Below, piece after piece: positions 12,625 through 25,480 of a DNA stretch of 64,000 nt; within the stretch, counting starts at the first letter, position 1, and every line of letters begins with the position of its first letter. Source of the stretch: Rachycentron canadum (Eukaryota; Chordata; Actinopteri; Carangiformes; Rachycentridae). A program made the position numbers and the translations under genes. Under the pieces are notes generated by a model. The model worked only from the letters and a program-made list of their open reading frames with translations. It made no database searches and was not told the DNA's origin. The stretch spans positions 26,015,320-26,079,319 of the forward strand of contig CM076650.1 of assembly GCA_038496675.1 (NCBI GenBank). Direction: 5' to 3'.

Positions 12625-12664
<40 letters not shown>
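12625..12664. repeat. (AT)n microsatellite
   Basis: Perfect AT array of about 40 bases. Confidence 0.95.
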
Positions 12665-12668
<4 letters not shown>

Positions 12669-12887
12669 AATTAATGTTTTTAATTAAAATTGTAATCATT
12701 GTGTCTTTTTTGTGATATTGCAAATACTTGCTTTGTTTTTTTGTTTTTTTTTCAATATATAATATACTGCAAACTACTAGTTTTTTTCAGTGGTGATACT
12801 GTATTAAAAAAAAAAAATACAGTAGAAGGAAGAAAATAATCCCGGACATATGAGTGTCTTACAACAATCCTAGTGATGAGAGGGTCT

Positions 12888-13080
12888 ATGATAAAGAGAA
12901 ATTAAAGAATAGTGAGAGAAGAAAGGAAAAATAAACACAAAAGAGTCAGAAAGGAGAGGCCCGGGAAAAAGGGAAAGAAATAGATGCAGAGTGGAAAGAG
13001 TAAGAAAGGTGTGAATGGAGAGAGGAGACATCTTGAGAGGAAAAGACAAGATGAACAAAAGGAAGTTATTATGGCTCAGC
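12888..13080. repeat. Purine-rich tract
   Basis: The plus strand is strongly A/G-biased with GAGA, GGAAA and AAAG words. The frames across it are rich in Lys, Arg and Glu on plus and Ser, Leu and Phe on minus, as expected from composition alone. It may be a decayed GA-type repeat. Confidence 0.6.
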
Positions 13081-16000
13081 GTGAGCCAGATGAAAGAGCT
13101 GTGATGGCTGAGGCAGATGGAGTTCCTCTCTCAAATGAACGAGTGAACCTGATGACAAATGCAAAGTGAAAAAGATTCTCCTCGCAGGCTGCTGTTGTAC
13201 AAATCACACCCAAGCCAGACTTACTCGTTCCTCTGAAGTACCTTGTCGAGCAAATTCCCAGTGACGCCTCAACAAAACAGGTCACTTGTCAGTGTCTCCC
13301 AAAAACGTAATTGTTCCCAAAATGATCTGCACAGGTTTTTCCCGATCTGCCATCCCTATGGTTCAAATTGCTTGGGTAAAGGTTGGTTTAAGGCGAGGTG
13401 AGGGTATGATAAGGTGAGTCTAAATTTGGCCTTCATGTTTAAAAGAAGTGACTGTTGGTGGGTGACAGCATGTGAAGCTCAGTCTTTGAATTCAAAGGTA
13501 CGAGCTTATCATCTAGTATAAAGACGGGGTGTTTGTTTTTTTTTTGTTTTTTTTTTTTTAATTTGGACCAAAGAGTCATTGCTGTTTTTTTTTTGTTTTT
13601 TTTTCTGTGTCCGTACTTCAGCAAGCTGTGAATATTCAATGTTCCCAAAAAGGCAGAAAGGTATTACGTACAGGAAGTAGGTTAGTCATTCTTTTTGTGC
13701 ATTTACATTCAAATGAAAGGACTACAAACATTTTCAAAAGGCTCCCGATGTGCCCTAGAGGACATTTATTTTTTGAAACCTTGAAACAGGGGAGAGAGGC
13801 TGAGGAAAATAGACTGGTAAGAAAGAAAAGAGAGGGGCTGCAGAGATGAAAACAAAGTCCCACATTTCTACAGTTTGGCTTCAAAGCCTCTCACTGTAAG
13901 CAACTTGTTTTTCACCCAGCATGACTGGACTAATTTATTTTCTTTTTCTGAACAAAAATTATGGTAATTTATCTTGTGATGAGGGTTCTTCCCTCCTTTT
14001 TTGCAAATGAGGCAGTTCTTTGGCAGTGAAAGCGAGGGGCCGCCTACTGCAAGCCCACCAGTGAGACCAAACATTAATATTGGAGCAGCTGAACATAAAT
14101 TAAAAAAAATAAATAAATACATTTAAAAAATCACAGTCATAGTAATATTCTGTCGAATATAGGCTCAGTAAAACTGTCACATTGTGATCAACCTAGACAA
14201 TAATATTACAAGTGGATATCACATTTGCAAGCACTTAATTGTGTATTTTTTCATAATTATTTAGTCAATAGTGTTTGCATTTATTTACACGCTGAGTGTT
14301 TTTAATGGTACAATAGATGACACTTTCTTTGTCTTATTGAGCTCTTTCCCTCATTTCCCTCATTAAGCATTTTGATAAGATGCTTATGTACTTAGATTTT
14401 GCTTTAGTTGTTGTGCATACTTTTTCATCTGTGTGTGTCATTAGCATAGTTTGTGTGAACAGAATACATAATCTTAATTTAATTTAATGAAGTGCTTTTC
14501 TTTCTGTAGAATTTTAACTATAGTAGTATACATTATATTCTGTCAACACTCGTGCACACATAACTAAACAAGTCACTGCAATAACAGTGAGACGTGAAAG
14601 ATTGAAAGATTTCTTATGGTATTTTAATGTTTCTTTTGAGTTTACAAGTTGTGTTCCTTGTTAAGACAAATCTGGAGAAATAAATGAACCTGCTGTGTGC
14701 GGAAAATGTCTCAACAACACTAACATCTGGTTACTTTGTGCAGAGAGATCTCACTTATTTAGAAGTTTGGCCAATAGAGACAGAGATGCACAGACCGACA
14801 CAGTTACAATACTAGATTTGTTTGTAGGCAGCAGTCAGTAGTGAAAGGACAACAGGAACTGTTGGCCCTGTTGAAAACTCATGGGAACCTTTCACACAGA
14901 CCAAAGATACCAGTTTCTTGTTACAAGATATGGTACATTAAAAATTAACATTTAAGTCTGCTGCAGCTGATTCAATTTTGTCCATCAACGGAGAGTGAAA
15001 TACAAAACCTCAACAGCGTTCTTTATCCTTCCATGATGGAACTATCATTTTGACTACAGGTCACAGACAGGGCCCTGGTGCTTCTGGTGATGCATCAAGG
15101 ACCTCTATAGTGACCACCTTAAAGTCTTTAAACTCAGCCTCAAACTGTGCATCCCATTTTTTTTTTATCTAATAATGTTAGCAGTCTTGAAAATTCTTAG
15201 CGCCTGGAATTTATGTAAAAGACATTCAGCAGAACAGACACCAAACGAGAGAAAACAAGGAACACTCACCACTTCCAAACTTCCAGTCTTCAAATGCCCG
15301 CATGTCTTCACGCAGTTTGTCGGTGACAAACCGGCCGTAAATCTAATTTAATGACATTGTTCCCCCAGATAAAGTAAATGACAAGATCAAAATTAAAATT
15401 ACCTCAATGTTTCAGCCGGTAAACAAGGCAGTTTTCTCGACAGACACCAACAACAAATATTTGACCAAATGTCTGGGCAGTGGGCTTGAAACCCCAGATA
15501 AGCCTTAACGCCATTACTTATTCAGGAAGTTTATTGGTGTGTTAATAATTGATCACCTAATTAAGGGGGGAAGTTGGGGAGATATGGGGCTGAATGCCTC
15601 TTTACCAGTGGGCTTTTGGTAAGTGCATGGTTTGGTGGAGCACGACAGAGAGGCGCCGATGAGAGTAACTTCTGACCAGTGCATAAAACTCGTTTTTGTA
15701 TAAATTGACCTGAGCAAGGGAGACGCTGAAAACTTTCATGCTCACTTTTAGAATCAATGTTCATCTCCGATTCACCTGCGCTGTCTCTCCTTTCTGAAAT
15801 GCTGCTGTTTATTTGAGGTTATTTTTTTCTGTCGTGTCTGGTTTCTTTTAGTTTTTCTGATATCAGTTTCTGATAACAGCCTTCACAGCTCACTGAAACA
15901 GTGGGAAATTGTGCAAATTGTGGTTGGTTTTAAAACCCAAAAACTATCCTAATGTAGGTAAACACTCAGAGAAACCAAATCCTGTGAGGTTTGGAGGTGG

Positions 16001-18066
16001 GTTTGGGTGGGCTGAGGGTAGTGACTCATTCTTTTAAAGGTTTTAAAACTCGATTTTTGAATACGGGCTGTGAGCACTAATACTGAGCAATTAAAAAAGA
16101 AATAAAAATTTCACTTTGAACAATATGAGAACTTTTAATGATCATTTTCAAAATTGACTGAGCCAAAACACTATCAATATTTTCGTTAATAGGTAAAAAA
16201 AAAAAAAAAAAAGGATTTTTACAAAAAACAAAATGTTCAATCAGATTTTGGGGGATTTTATAGTATATATAATTTGAACTCCTCAAGATATTGAAGACAC
16301 CGATAGTGTCTATAACTATAAACACTATATAACTATAACTATATACATATCCCTCATACAATTTCATGTGGCCAGAATTATACTCTTGAGGTCCAAATGT
16401 GTCACTGCTGAAAACAGGCTCCATAAAAACCATATACAGAGAAGCACCAACCTTATCCTTTAAATTCCAATTAATTCATTTTTATCCGTATTCACATAAA
16501 TATGATGCAATAATCCCTGAAAATGTGTTTCCAGAATCTGTTATGTTCGGAGATTATGCCATTAGACCAACAGGACCAACTTGCTTTAAAATGCCCACGA
16601 CTCATTAAGCAGATGTGGGAAAATTAGTTTTGCAAGGAAAACAAATTTCCAACCATTGAATACACTGTGCAAAATGTTTGAAAAATATATGTAGTCACTC
16701 AAAGGAAGTATACAGCATGCAAGGACTTAGAGTTTTTTTTTTTTTTTTTTTTCATCATATATTTTGTTCTGGAAATACAGGGTTGTCATTTACTGTGCCA
16801 TAGAGCCATAAAAAAAACATTTATTTCGTCACTGAATACGATGAGGAAAGCCGTTCAAACAGTTATGGTTGAATAAAACACCATTACCCTCACACTCTCT
16901 GCAGGACTCCTTATTTTAGAGTGATGATTTCACTATCAGAGCCAATGGATTCTCCTAGAGAGGCCTTTTAAGAAAGCCGTCTAATGCCAACCATTCATCA
17001 TCTTGTTGGAAAACACATGTCAAGAGAGCAGATAAAAGTGGCATTCATCATTCCATTTATCGTACATGAACATAAATATCAGCCATCTGGGCCACACTCT
17101 TTACCCTGCAAGACTTACAGTAGAAGCATTTTTAGCATGCGAGGCTCCAGTGAGACTGAGATCAGTGTTTTATACCGTGCTCTTGCCAGGGGTATCTTAG
17201 ACTTTCTTTTCTTTTTTTCTTCTTCTTCTTCTTTTTTTTTTTTTTTTTTTTTTTTGATGTGTGTGTTTACTGATTTTAGTAAATACACACGGGCTTAAGA
17301 TCATTTTTGGAACGGGCATTGAATGTTATTTATGTGTAAACTTTCCAGACGTAATCCATAAAACTATTAGTTAGAAAGTAGTGAAGGAGAAAGGTGATTT
17401 TATTAAGGCCCATTTCATTTTCCTGCACGAAACCACCCAATCTTTGCTGAAGAGATTAAAATGAAATACAGTGCAAATATATTGAAATTACAGGATATAT
17501 ATTTGTGTATTGATAAATATTCTCTAGTTCACTCGTCCTGAAGTATCTATATCCACTGAGCTGAAAGTAGTAGGCCAAGTCCCAGCCAGAAGCAGCTGAA
17601 TGCTGTACTAAATGAGAACGCTTTACCTTGAGTGGATCGACGTTTCCGTTGGAAACAAAATATGCCAAATGATAATGGTTTATTATATTTTCGGCTCATG
17701 TGTTTTGCCAACATTTGCATGACAACCCCAGGAAGTCTAAGTGGTTGTGAATCCAAGCACGCTGAACGTGTACAGTGTAAAATGAAATTCATTAAGAAAA
17801 CTGAAACTGAAACCGATAACTGAAAGTCCCACGACACACAAACACACTCTCCCGTTGTGTTATTTATTTATTTCTTTCATCAAATCTTTAGGAAAGTAAA
17901 TGGCATAATACCAGAAGATAATGTTTCTTAAATGTTTGGGCTAATATGGTTCTTCAATTCAGAAGTGTGAAAGAAATAGAAGGTTTTTGGATTTTGATTA
18001 TGTTTACAGATTCAATTCAATTTAGCCAAGCAGCAATGACTGACTCTGTCTTTATCTGTGCCTCTT

Positions 18067-18069
<3 letters not shown>
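13081..18069. other. Unique non-coding DNA, no gene seen
   Basis: Includes T runs near 13537-13560 and 13585-13603, an A run near 16195-16212, a T run near 16733-16752 and a CTT/T tract at 17206-17255. A TAACTATA-type short tandem lies near 16308-16345. The parts at 15545-15790 and 16840-17180 are complex and repeat-poor and could hold regulatory DNA. No exon or transposon was recognised. Confidence 0.45.

Positions 18070-18120
<51 letters not shown>
18070..18120. repeat. (CA)n microsatellite
   Basis: Perfect CA array of about 51 bases just upstream of the LINE fragment. Confidence 0.97.
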
Positions 18121-18121
<1 letters not shown>

Positions 18122-18214
18122 CAATCACGTCAATCACTTTCAGCTGCCTCAAGATAGCCATGCACCAAGACCACCATGGTGGCAGAGATGGGCACAAGTG
18201 CATTTGTTACTTTT

Positions 18215-19165
18215 GCCAAAAAGTTCTGTTCGAACAGTTATCACATTTAACAAATGGTAATCTCTTTGAAAAACTCCAATCTGACCTCAGATCATCTTAA
18301 ACCTTCTTAAATCTGCAATGACCTTTTCAAGGCTGAAGATGCGGGTGATTGTTCCATTTTAGTTCTTTTATACCTCAGTGCTGGCTTCAACACAACAGAT
18401 CACAACACAGTTATCAACAGACTGGAGAAGTGGATAGGAATCAATGGCGTGGCTCTAAACTGCTTCAGATCATATCTTTGTAATAGGTGTGTCTGTGTGT
18501 CGATGGCTGGCTCATCTTCTGCTATGTTACCTTACAGTGTGCCCCAAGGCTCAGTCCTGGGTCCAATCTTATTTTCCTTTTATGCTCCCCTTCGGTGACA
18601 TCATCCACAAATACAGTGTTCATTTTTGCTATTAAGCCGCTGTCAAACTACTCTATTTAGCAATCACAGACACGGTGATCAATCCAATAAAGCAACCCTC
18701 CACATCTGTCTGATTGAAATAAAATTTCTTACTATTAAACAAAACAAAATCTGAGGTCATCGTACCTGGTCCAGCTACAAAAAAGCAATCAAATCATAGA
18801 AAATGATTTTTTATCAAGACTTTTTGTCTTCTGTTTTGAACCCCAGTCATGTTTTTATCCATTGAGAAATATAGCCAAGGTGAAGTCTTATCTAAATCCC
18901 AGATCTGGAGAAACTTGTATATGCTTATATTTCCTGCCGTCTTGACTACTGCAACTTTCTATAAACCAGTTTCAGTCAAAAATAATTCACGCTGCAGCTC
19001 AGCTCCAAACTCAGTCCAAAGACTGTTCACGCCACCTCGGTCTTAACGTTTCCAAACTTGCTTCTCGTTTGTTTTAAGATTCATTTCTAAATTCTTTTAA
19101 TTACTTTTAAGGCCAAGGTAGAGCAGGCGCCTCAGAATATTTCTGAACTGTTATCCCTGTATGAG
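18215..19165 (+). pseudogene. Decayed L2-like LINE reverse transcriptase
   Basis: This is a fragment of a non-LTR retrotransposon polymerase. The open stretch 18311-18598 reads CSILVLLYLSAGFNTTDHN at about 18350 (family pattern: LDLSAAFDTVDHN). It continues to VPQGSVLGPILFSFY at about 18539, which matches the reverse-transcriptase motif GVPQGS-LGP-LF. A stop follows at 18596. The catalytic YADD box expected near 18630-18645 is damaged and in a different frame. Further down, near 18930, a stretch reading SCRLDYCNFL matches the C-terminal region of L2-type LINEs. Upstream, EQLSHLTNGNLFEKLQSDLR near 18225 fits the region before the polymerase core. Multiple stops and frameshifts make it inactive. 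The L2 clade is assigned from remembered motif wording, and Rex-type LINEs are the alternative. Confidence 0.8.
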
Positions 19166-19869
19166 GAAGGAACATTGCATTGCATTTCATTTCTTATACA
19201 TTTTTATTTAAAAAAACCAAAAATAAATAAGAAATACATACAAAAAAATACATACCGTTTTGATGCTTTGATGTTTTTTACATTTGACTCATACGAACCA
19301 CTTTATCACTTGGATTGAAGTAATACAAATAAAGTAGTATTATTATTATCATAATTTTGATCTTGTTTTGCTTCTATTTCTATCACTTCTTTTTCTGCCA
19401 ATGTTAGCATGCTAACTAGCTCGCGCCAGCCCGGTCACGCTGTCTCATCACTATTACAACCTCTTGTCTTGTAAACACATCAGCGGCTGAAAATCTTTGT
19501 GGCAATAAATTGACTTTTGGGATTTCTTGTTTCTTTTACGGTTATTGACCGGTTCTAAAATAAATCTCTGTCGCAAGTAGCAATATGGCTGAGTCTCATT
19601 AATGACTTCATCTGAACCAAAGATTACAATGACGACAAAATAATGAAACAACAAAATCGCATCGTATTGTTTAAAATCCAATGTGAGCTTACATTATTAT
19701 TCAATCAAAAGCTGATGCCGGGCTGACTTATTGGGAAATAGGTGTTTTAGTACAGCCCCAATCAATCAGCCGCGCTGATGTCCGTATTGATAAAATAAAC
19801 CAATAAGAATGTAACAGTGCACCACAGCAGAAAGAGAACAGCCTTCAGTCATCCAAACAAGCCAAAAAC
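19166..19869. other. AT-rich non-coding DNA, no gene seen
   Basis: A-rich sequence follows the LINE fragment at about 19196-19260 and may be part of its 3' end. The remainder is unique with no recognised feature. Confidence 0.5.
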
Positions 19870-20180
19870 CGAGACACGCTTAAATTAATAAATCAATACA
19901 ATCTGAATAGGTTAATTATTCAAGATGCTTGGTTAATCATTTTGATTAGAACAGAATGAGCAGCACAGTGGCATGAAGAGAAATATGAGCTTTTCAGGGT
20001 GAGCGGCAAGAGATCAATCAATACTCATTGTATAGGTTAATAGTCACACTAATTGCCCGGCAGTGGCTGATGGATGACGTTAAGCCAGATGACAACATGA
20101 TAGGAAAGTCTGAGAAATGAATTAATAGAGACAGGCACTGAGAAGACATAATAAAAGCACATGTAACAAATCATGGTGAG
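19870..20180. promoter_or_regulatory. Candidate homeodomain-site-rich regulatory stretch
   Basis: Repeat-free sequence with a run of TAAT/ATTA cores: TTAATTATT near 19912, TTAATCATTTTGATTAG near 19932, ACTAATTGCC near 20049 and GAATTAATAG near 20119. It has no open frame of note. It resembles vertebrate developmental non-coding elements in texture, but no alignment supports this. Confidence 0.28.
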
Positions 20181-21756
20181 TAGATCATTTTGTTATGCAT
20201 TCAGCTAAACCGGTCAACATCACTAAAAGGCTAAGTGTCAGACGCAGTAGTGTGTTCATCTTTGTTGCACGGAGGTTGTACCTAGGGGCCTTTATTTTCA
20301 ATGTAGGCTATCTAAGCTGAATGTTTTTTAACTATGTATGAGATCATACACCCCGCTCTTAAACCTGGAAGTCATTCGCTGATGGTACTGTTTTAGCCTG
20401 TTTGGACTGGCATGCATTGAGGCCGAAGTTGTCCGAAAAGAGAAATCAGAATACAGAAGCTGACAAACTCATGAACTGTAAAACCACATAAAGTAAGCAT
20501 CTCATCAGATGCTTAGTAGCCACACATTTTCTGGAGGACTTTCTGAGAAAAGGAAAAAAAAATAATAATAAAGTCTTGGCAGATAGATGGTCCAATGGAG
20601 TGACTGATAGATGGCTGTGAACTTTTTGATACTAAATGAATGCCCAGCTCGCTGAGTGAAAGGTCATGAGAGATGAGAGATGATAATGATTTTTTAATGA
20701 TGGTTCTGAAAGGCGCCGCATTTGCTTCTCATGTGAAGTGCTTTGAGGAAGAGAAAGAGCTACGTAGAGGGAGAAAGCAAGCCGAAGAAGACGAGAGTCT
20801 GACAAGCACAATCGGCCCACCCTTTGCATTCAGCAGATGAATGGTGTGACCTTACATGGCCTTACCCCTCTATTCTGTTCACTTCTTAACTATAACATTG
20901 TGTGATGTAACGACTTGAAAAAAAAAAAGGTTACACAACTGTTTGATGGAACATCTTTTACTTGACTTACATGTTAGTTATAAACTTTGAGTTAAAAGCA
21001 CAGCAGTGCACTAAGATATAACAAACGTGAAAAAAGAAAAAAAAAAAAAAAAAAAAGGTCAGTTTTCAAAGGGCTGGATCAGTTTGAGAGACTGTATCTC
21101 AGCAGGTTCCCTGTTCGACAGTGGCAAAAGGAGAGAGAAAAATAAAATAAGGGTATTCACAGAGATCGAGACAGGAAGGAATCTAAATTAGTAGGATAGC
21201 AATGCAGAAAAGAGTGGACTCTGTAAATGAAAGATTTGCAGAGATTTCATAGTTAATTAAGATGTGTTCACATCATATATTACTTATAGCACTAAATATA
21301 TTCAGGAATCTTACAATATATATATATATACCTATCACAGTGTAAAGACTGACTTCCTGCAGTGAGGGATTACTATGAATATTTTGGTGCCCTCACTGCT
21401 GGTTTCAGATAATAAGCCGAAATGTTTGTTTGCGGCAGGTCTGATTGTTCCCCTGTTTTTTTTACTGACTGACAATGTGGCGTCGTATTACAAAACTTAT
21501 CTTTCGGTCATGTTTCCACCTTTTTTTTCATCCCAGTGAGCCACAGAACAAAACTAATGGTATCTTGTCCTTGACATGCCACTGTGAATAACTATCATTT
21601 CCCACGTAGCAGGAAAGTCGTGAACATTGATGAATGTAATTTCAACAATTAACACCCGTTGATTTTAAACGGTCAGCACTCAAAATGGTGTTGTTACCAA
21701 AAAAATTACAGCCAATATGTGTACACGTATGAATGTTTGTGTCTGGCAATGGATAC
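20181..21756. other. Non-coding, no gene seen
   Basis: Unique AT-rich sequence with A runs near 20919 and 21037-21056 and a short TA run near 21319-21331. No exon or transposon was recognised. Confidence 0.5.
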
Positions 21757-21853
21757 CTCTGTTCTTCTGTGAATTTCAGTGGCGTTGTCCAATCATACGA
21801 GTCCTCTGGCTCTGTCTCATCACAATGGGGAACAGCACTCAGATGACAGGAAT
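21757..21853 (-). CDS. Candidate internal exon of unknown gene
   Basis: On the minus strand a strong 3' splice-site pattern (TTTTATTTCCTTTTACAG, ending at 21854) is followed by 97 bases open in one frame. A GT donor then follows (GAG then GTATCC, GT at 21756-21755). The peptide includes CDETEPEDSYDWTTPLKF and has a protein-like composition, acidic with two Cys and balanced hydrophobics, unlike the low-complexity frames elsewhere. Read this way the exon starts with the last two bases of a codon and ends with the first two of the next. The frame stays open past the donor to 21642, so the donor is less certain than the acceptor. I do not recognise the protein. No partner exon was found nearby, as expected if the introns are many kilobases long. 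A chance open frame remains possible. Confidence 0.4.
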
Positions 21854-23783
21854 CTGTAAAAGGAAATAAAATCAAAGGCTATCATGTTTCCACCAAACTC
21901 CATCAAACTGGGTGCAAATTCAAAGATGGCCCTCGCAGTTATGGTGCATAAGGGGAGAACAGAAAGCACAATCTTACACAGGGACAGCTTCTTCAAGCCT
22001 GCTGTGTATTTGAAACCGTTCTTATCTTTAGGTATTTCTAAATGTTTTTTTTTTTTTTTTTTTTTTCATCATCAGGTGAAGAAAAATAGTTATAATTATA
22101 GTTATAATTGGCATCAAGTATGATTCAATAGCATTTACAAGGTTGTCCTAGGTATATTACCAGCCTGTTACTATTACAGTCACAGCTTGCAAGAAATGAA
22201 CACGACATGCATTAACTGGCAGTCATTTATGATGAAAATGTTGATAGTGTGGTATCAAACTGACAATATTTTAATATCGATTACATATATGAGCTTTTAT
22301 TTGGCTTTCTAGCTGCTCGGAACCCTGCAAGAAAAAAAGTTTTACTCTTTCATCTGTTTTGTTCTGTTTAAATTTTGAATCAGTGTGGTTCACATCCTTT
22401 TGAAGGAAGCTGCTGCAGGATGCGAGCATCATTAGCCTGTGTTTACATGCAGCTACGTGTCTGCAGGATCTAAAGGATCCCCGGCACAGTGATTGGTCAG
22501 GACTTCTTTTGGTTGAGGATTAGTAATAACATCGGTGCAGTTGCTGATAAATTCAGGGAGGCAGCACCAAGACAGTGACACTGGATTTCTGTAAACAAAA
22601 TACACATCTTATTCTGGATGATATTCAGTCAGTCTCTTGTTTCAAAAAAAAATGTGCTCAGCACTGAATAATTCTGCCCATTGAGTGGTGTCATTCTAAG
22701 CAGAATGGTCATTGGAAGAGGAAAGATTCCTCTCAAACTATTATGTCATTAATAAGAGATTTGAATTCAAACTTCCACCAATTCCTTCACCAAAGATGGC
22801 AAACGTCACCATACTGTTGGACAACAATGTGACGGTCACTAAAGTAGGACGGTATCACGAGGGATTTGTCTGTTGCAGTGAGATTTATCTTCACGATCTC
22901 AAACTTCTTCACATGGGAATGTTGGTCAGTCCAGATGTCTAACATGGCCCATACCATTCATTCATTCATTTAATTTTCATCTCTGTGATAAAGTGGATTA
23001 GAACCCACCATTTGCCAGAATGTTTGATTGTATTCTCCATCATTAGCCAATGATGCATTTTGTTTGTTTGCAGTTCACAGCTCATCATTTCTTCTGGTAA
23101 AACAAAACACAGATAATTGTTGAGTTATTACTTATCGGTGTAGATTTACTTTTGACGAATGAAAGGTTATTCTGTTCTTCTTACCTTGACCTCCATGTTC
23201 TCTAGGGACAAAAGGAAGAGGTGCTGCAACACTTCCTGTATTTACTCCCCTGCCCACATCACCAGTGATGTCACTGGGTGGAAACAAGTGTGGAAGGGGA
23301 GGTGAGTTGGGGAATTAGAGTTTATTTAGTGCTGGGTGGTGGAAAGACAAGATCATCAGTGTGCACTGAGTTCCTCACCCTATCTCTAAGGCTGAGTCCA
23401 GCCAACCCACGAATGAAAACCATTTCTGTCGCTTATATGTGTAGTTTCATTCGTTCGGCCACTATCCAGGGTAATGTATTAAAGGTAATTTACCGCCGAC
23501 GCTGTCTGTGCGTCTCCTTCTGTGCATCTTACCCTCGATAGTGAAAAAGACCTGGAGATACGTGGACTCTTTCACATGGGGCAGCAACTTACACCCAAAC
23601 CACCTTTTTCCATCCAGAGAACAATGGCCTCAGACTTGAAAGTGCTGACTCTCATCCCTGCCACCTACTACACAGCTGCAAACCATCCTAGTGAGCACTG
23701 GAGGATAGTTTCTGATGAGGCCAACAAAACCAAATCAAAGCTGCAAATCAGAGTTCAACACTTAACAAAAACATGTTTAAAAG
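21854..23783. other. Non-coding, no gene seen
   Basis: Contains a T run near 22046-22066 and repeat-poor complex sequence at about 22395-22580. The open frame at 22712-22942 is unrecognised and starts with GTG or lacks supporting signals. No transposon was recognised. Confidence 0.45.
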
Positions 23784-23827
23784 ATAGAGAGAGCGAGAGA
23801 GAGAGAGAGAGAGGGAGAGAGAGAGAG
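23784..23827. repeat. (GA)n microsatellite
   Basis: Imperfect GA array with GC and GG interruptions. Confidence 0.93.
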
Positions 23828-25036
23828 CCCAGCCCCTCTCCAGAGTTTTGGCTCCAGAGTTTGGGTCTGGTAACCAGACACTCCCATGTCTGGCTCCAGG
23901 AGGGGGCCCTGGTCTTCCTTTTCAGGGCCTGGCATTACAGCTCTGACATTACCTATCCATTTATGGGAGCGGAAACTTCGATCAAGTCACCTGCAACATC
24001 TAGTATTTTCTAAAGAACCTTCAGATTGCGTTCAAAGATATATATTTTCATCCAGTACCAACACTTTTAAAATTCTGGCTTCCAACAGTATTTGCAGTAA
24101 TTATTGGTATGATAAACACTTCAATCAATAAATAAACATAATGTGCCTCAATATTAATGGTCACTATATAGTAATATATTATAAAACAGGTGCTAGTTTT
24201 GCTTCATAGTCGAAATATTAATTCCTCTGGAGAAATAAAACCCATTTTATTTTCAGTAATAGTTGTTCTTTACTCTAGCGCCACCTTGAGACCATACAGC
24301 ACATGATGATTTAGTAACAGCACATGAGACAAAGCTTTTAAAATACTTGATACTACATTCCAGTGAGGATCTATTGTACTCAGCATTTATAGACATGTCA
24401 CCATACTCCTTTGTCAAGCTGTGTATTCTGAATTTGACCAAAGGCTAAAGTATTTTTTGTTTGAGCTTCCTCTGCATTCTGGCACAAGTTGTTGAATGGC
24501 AGATAATTACAGAGGCTTGAATGGGTTTTAGAAAAGAATATGAATTTTCCCACCCTGCTGTTGTCAGCGGAGAGAATCGGAGTGGTAGCACGGAGTGTTT
24601 ATTGTGAAGTAGTGAACGTTGTGATTGATAGCTTACATATGATGCTCAGCACCTAAGCAATGATTTGCGAGATATTAGAAATTGCTTTAATTATCCTTCT
24701 GTTTGAATGGCTGTGGGTTGGAAAGGTTTTCACGGTCAAACGGGAAGTGATGTTGCTCCTATGCATTCAGACAGCTTGTATTTGTCCTTCCTGGTGTACG
24801 TGCTAAAACATGCACTGAAACACACGGTTCAGTGGTCTAAGTATGTAATTGAAGGTGACACAAATACAGTTGACTGGCACATCAACAACTTCTCACAGCT
24901 CCTTAATCAGTTAACAGCTAATGGCAGACACATACATAAATTAGAGAGATCACTTTTCTATGGCATTATAATGTACCGGGACACGCATCACTGGCTGAAC
25001 ACTCAGGGCTTTTATTTTTAAAAAAGGAAATTAAAC
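23828..25036. other. Non-coding, no gene seen
   Basis: Unique sequence. A weaker CTCF-like core (GGTGGCGC on the minus strand) sits at about 24277-24290, with about 11 of 14 matches to the usual consensus by eye. That is too weak to call. No exon or transposon was recognised. Confidence 0.45.
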
Positions 25037-25046
25037 GAGAGAGAGA

Positions 25047-25094
<48 letters not shown>
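25037..25094. repeat. (GA)n microsatellite
   Basis: GA array with one GT interruption, about 58 bases. Confidence 0.96.
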
Positions 25095-25096
<2 letters not shown>

Positions 25097-25171
25097 TTAG
25101 TCCAACCAGGAGAGCAACAATAGCATCGAGGCAGAAACACTCCAGATGTCACCTCTCTCTCTCCTTCTTTC

Positions 25172-25210
25172 TGTGTGTGTATGTGTGTGAGTGTGTGTGT
25201 GTGTGTGTGT
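25172..25210. repeat. (GT)n microsatellite
   Basis: GT array with AT and GA interruptions, preceded by a CT-rich patch at 25152-25171. Confidence 0.93.
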
Positions 25211-25364
25211 TCATGAACAGCACATGTAAGATGTATGCTTACTCGTATGCGTATGCATGTCTAAAAAATAACTGTGCCTGTGTATGACTTGGAGAGGATA
25301 GGGAGAATGGTGAGATCTTGTTTGGCCTCCTCTGCCCTCAAATGCTCATTTGGGACCCATCCAC

Positions 25365-25404
25365 CACACACACACACACACAGACACACACACACACACA
25401 CACA
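25365..25404. repeat. (CA)n microsatellite
   Basis: CA array with a CAGA interruption. GT/CA-rich variants continue to about 25480 (for example GTGTGTGTG at 25414 and ACACACACAGACACAC at 25462). Confidence 0.93.
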
Positions 25405-25480
25405 TACACTCTTGTGTGTGTGTTTCTTGAACATACTCACATACAAAGATGCACATGTGTGCACACACACAGACACACTG

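Noticed and set aside
17946..18260. Frames encoding long His-Thr runs
   Set aside because: They are translations of (CA)n arrays. The same applies to frames at 25274-25636, 36692-36895, 37225-37533, 51747-52078, 54611-54850 and 56351-56566.
23522..24013. 163-codon plus-strand frame
   Set aside because: It includes a GA microsatellite (Arg-Glu repeat), starts without a proper ATG context and matches no family known to me.
24277..24290. Second CTCF-like core
   Set aside because: Only about 11 of 14 consensus positions match, and mismatches fall in the conserved CCA and Y positions. Too weak to report as a site.
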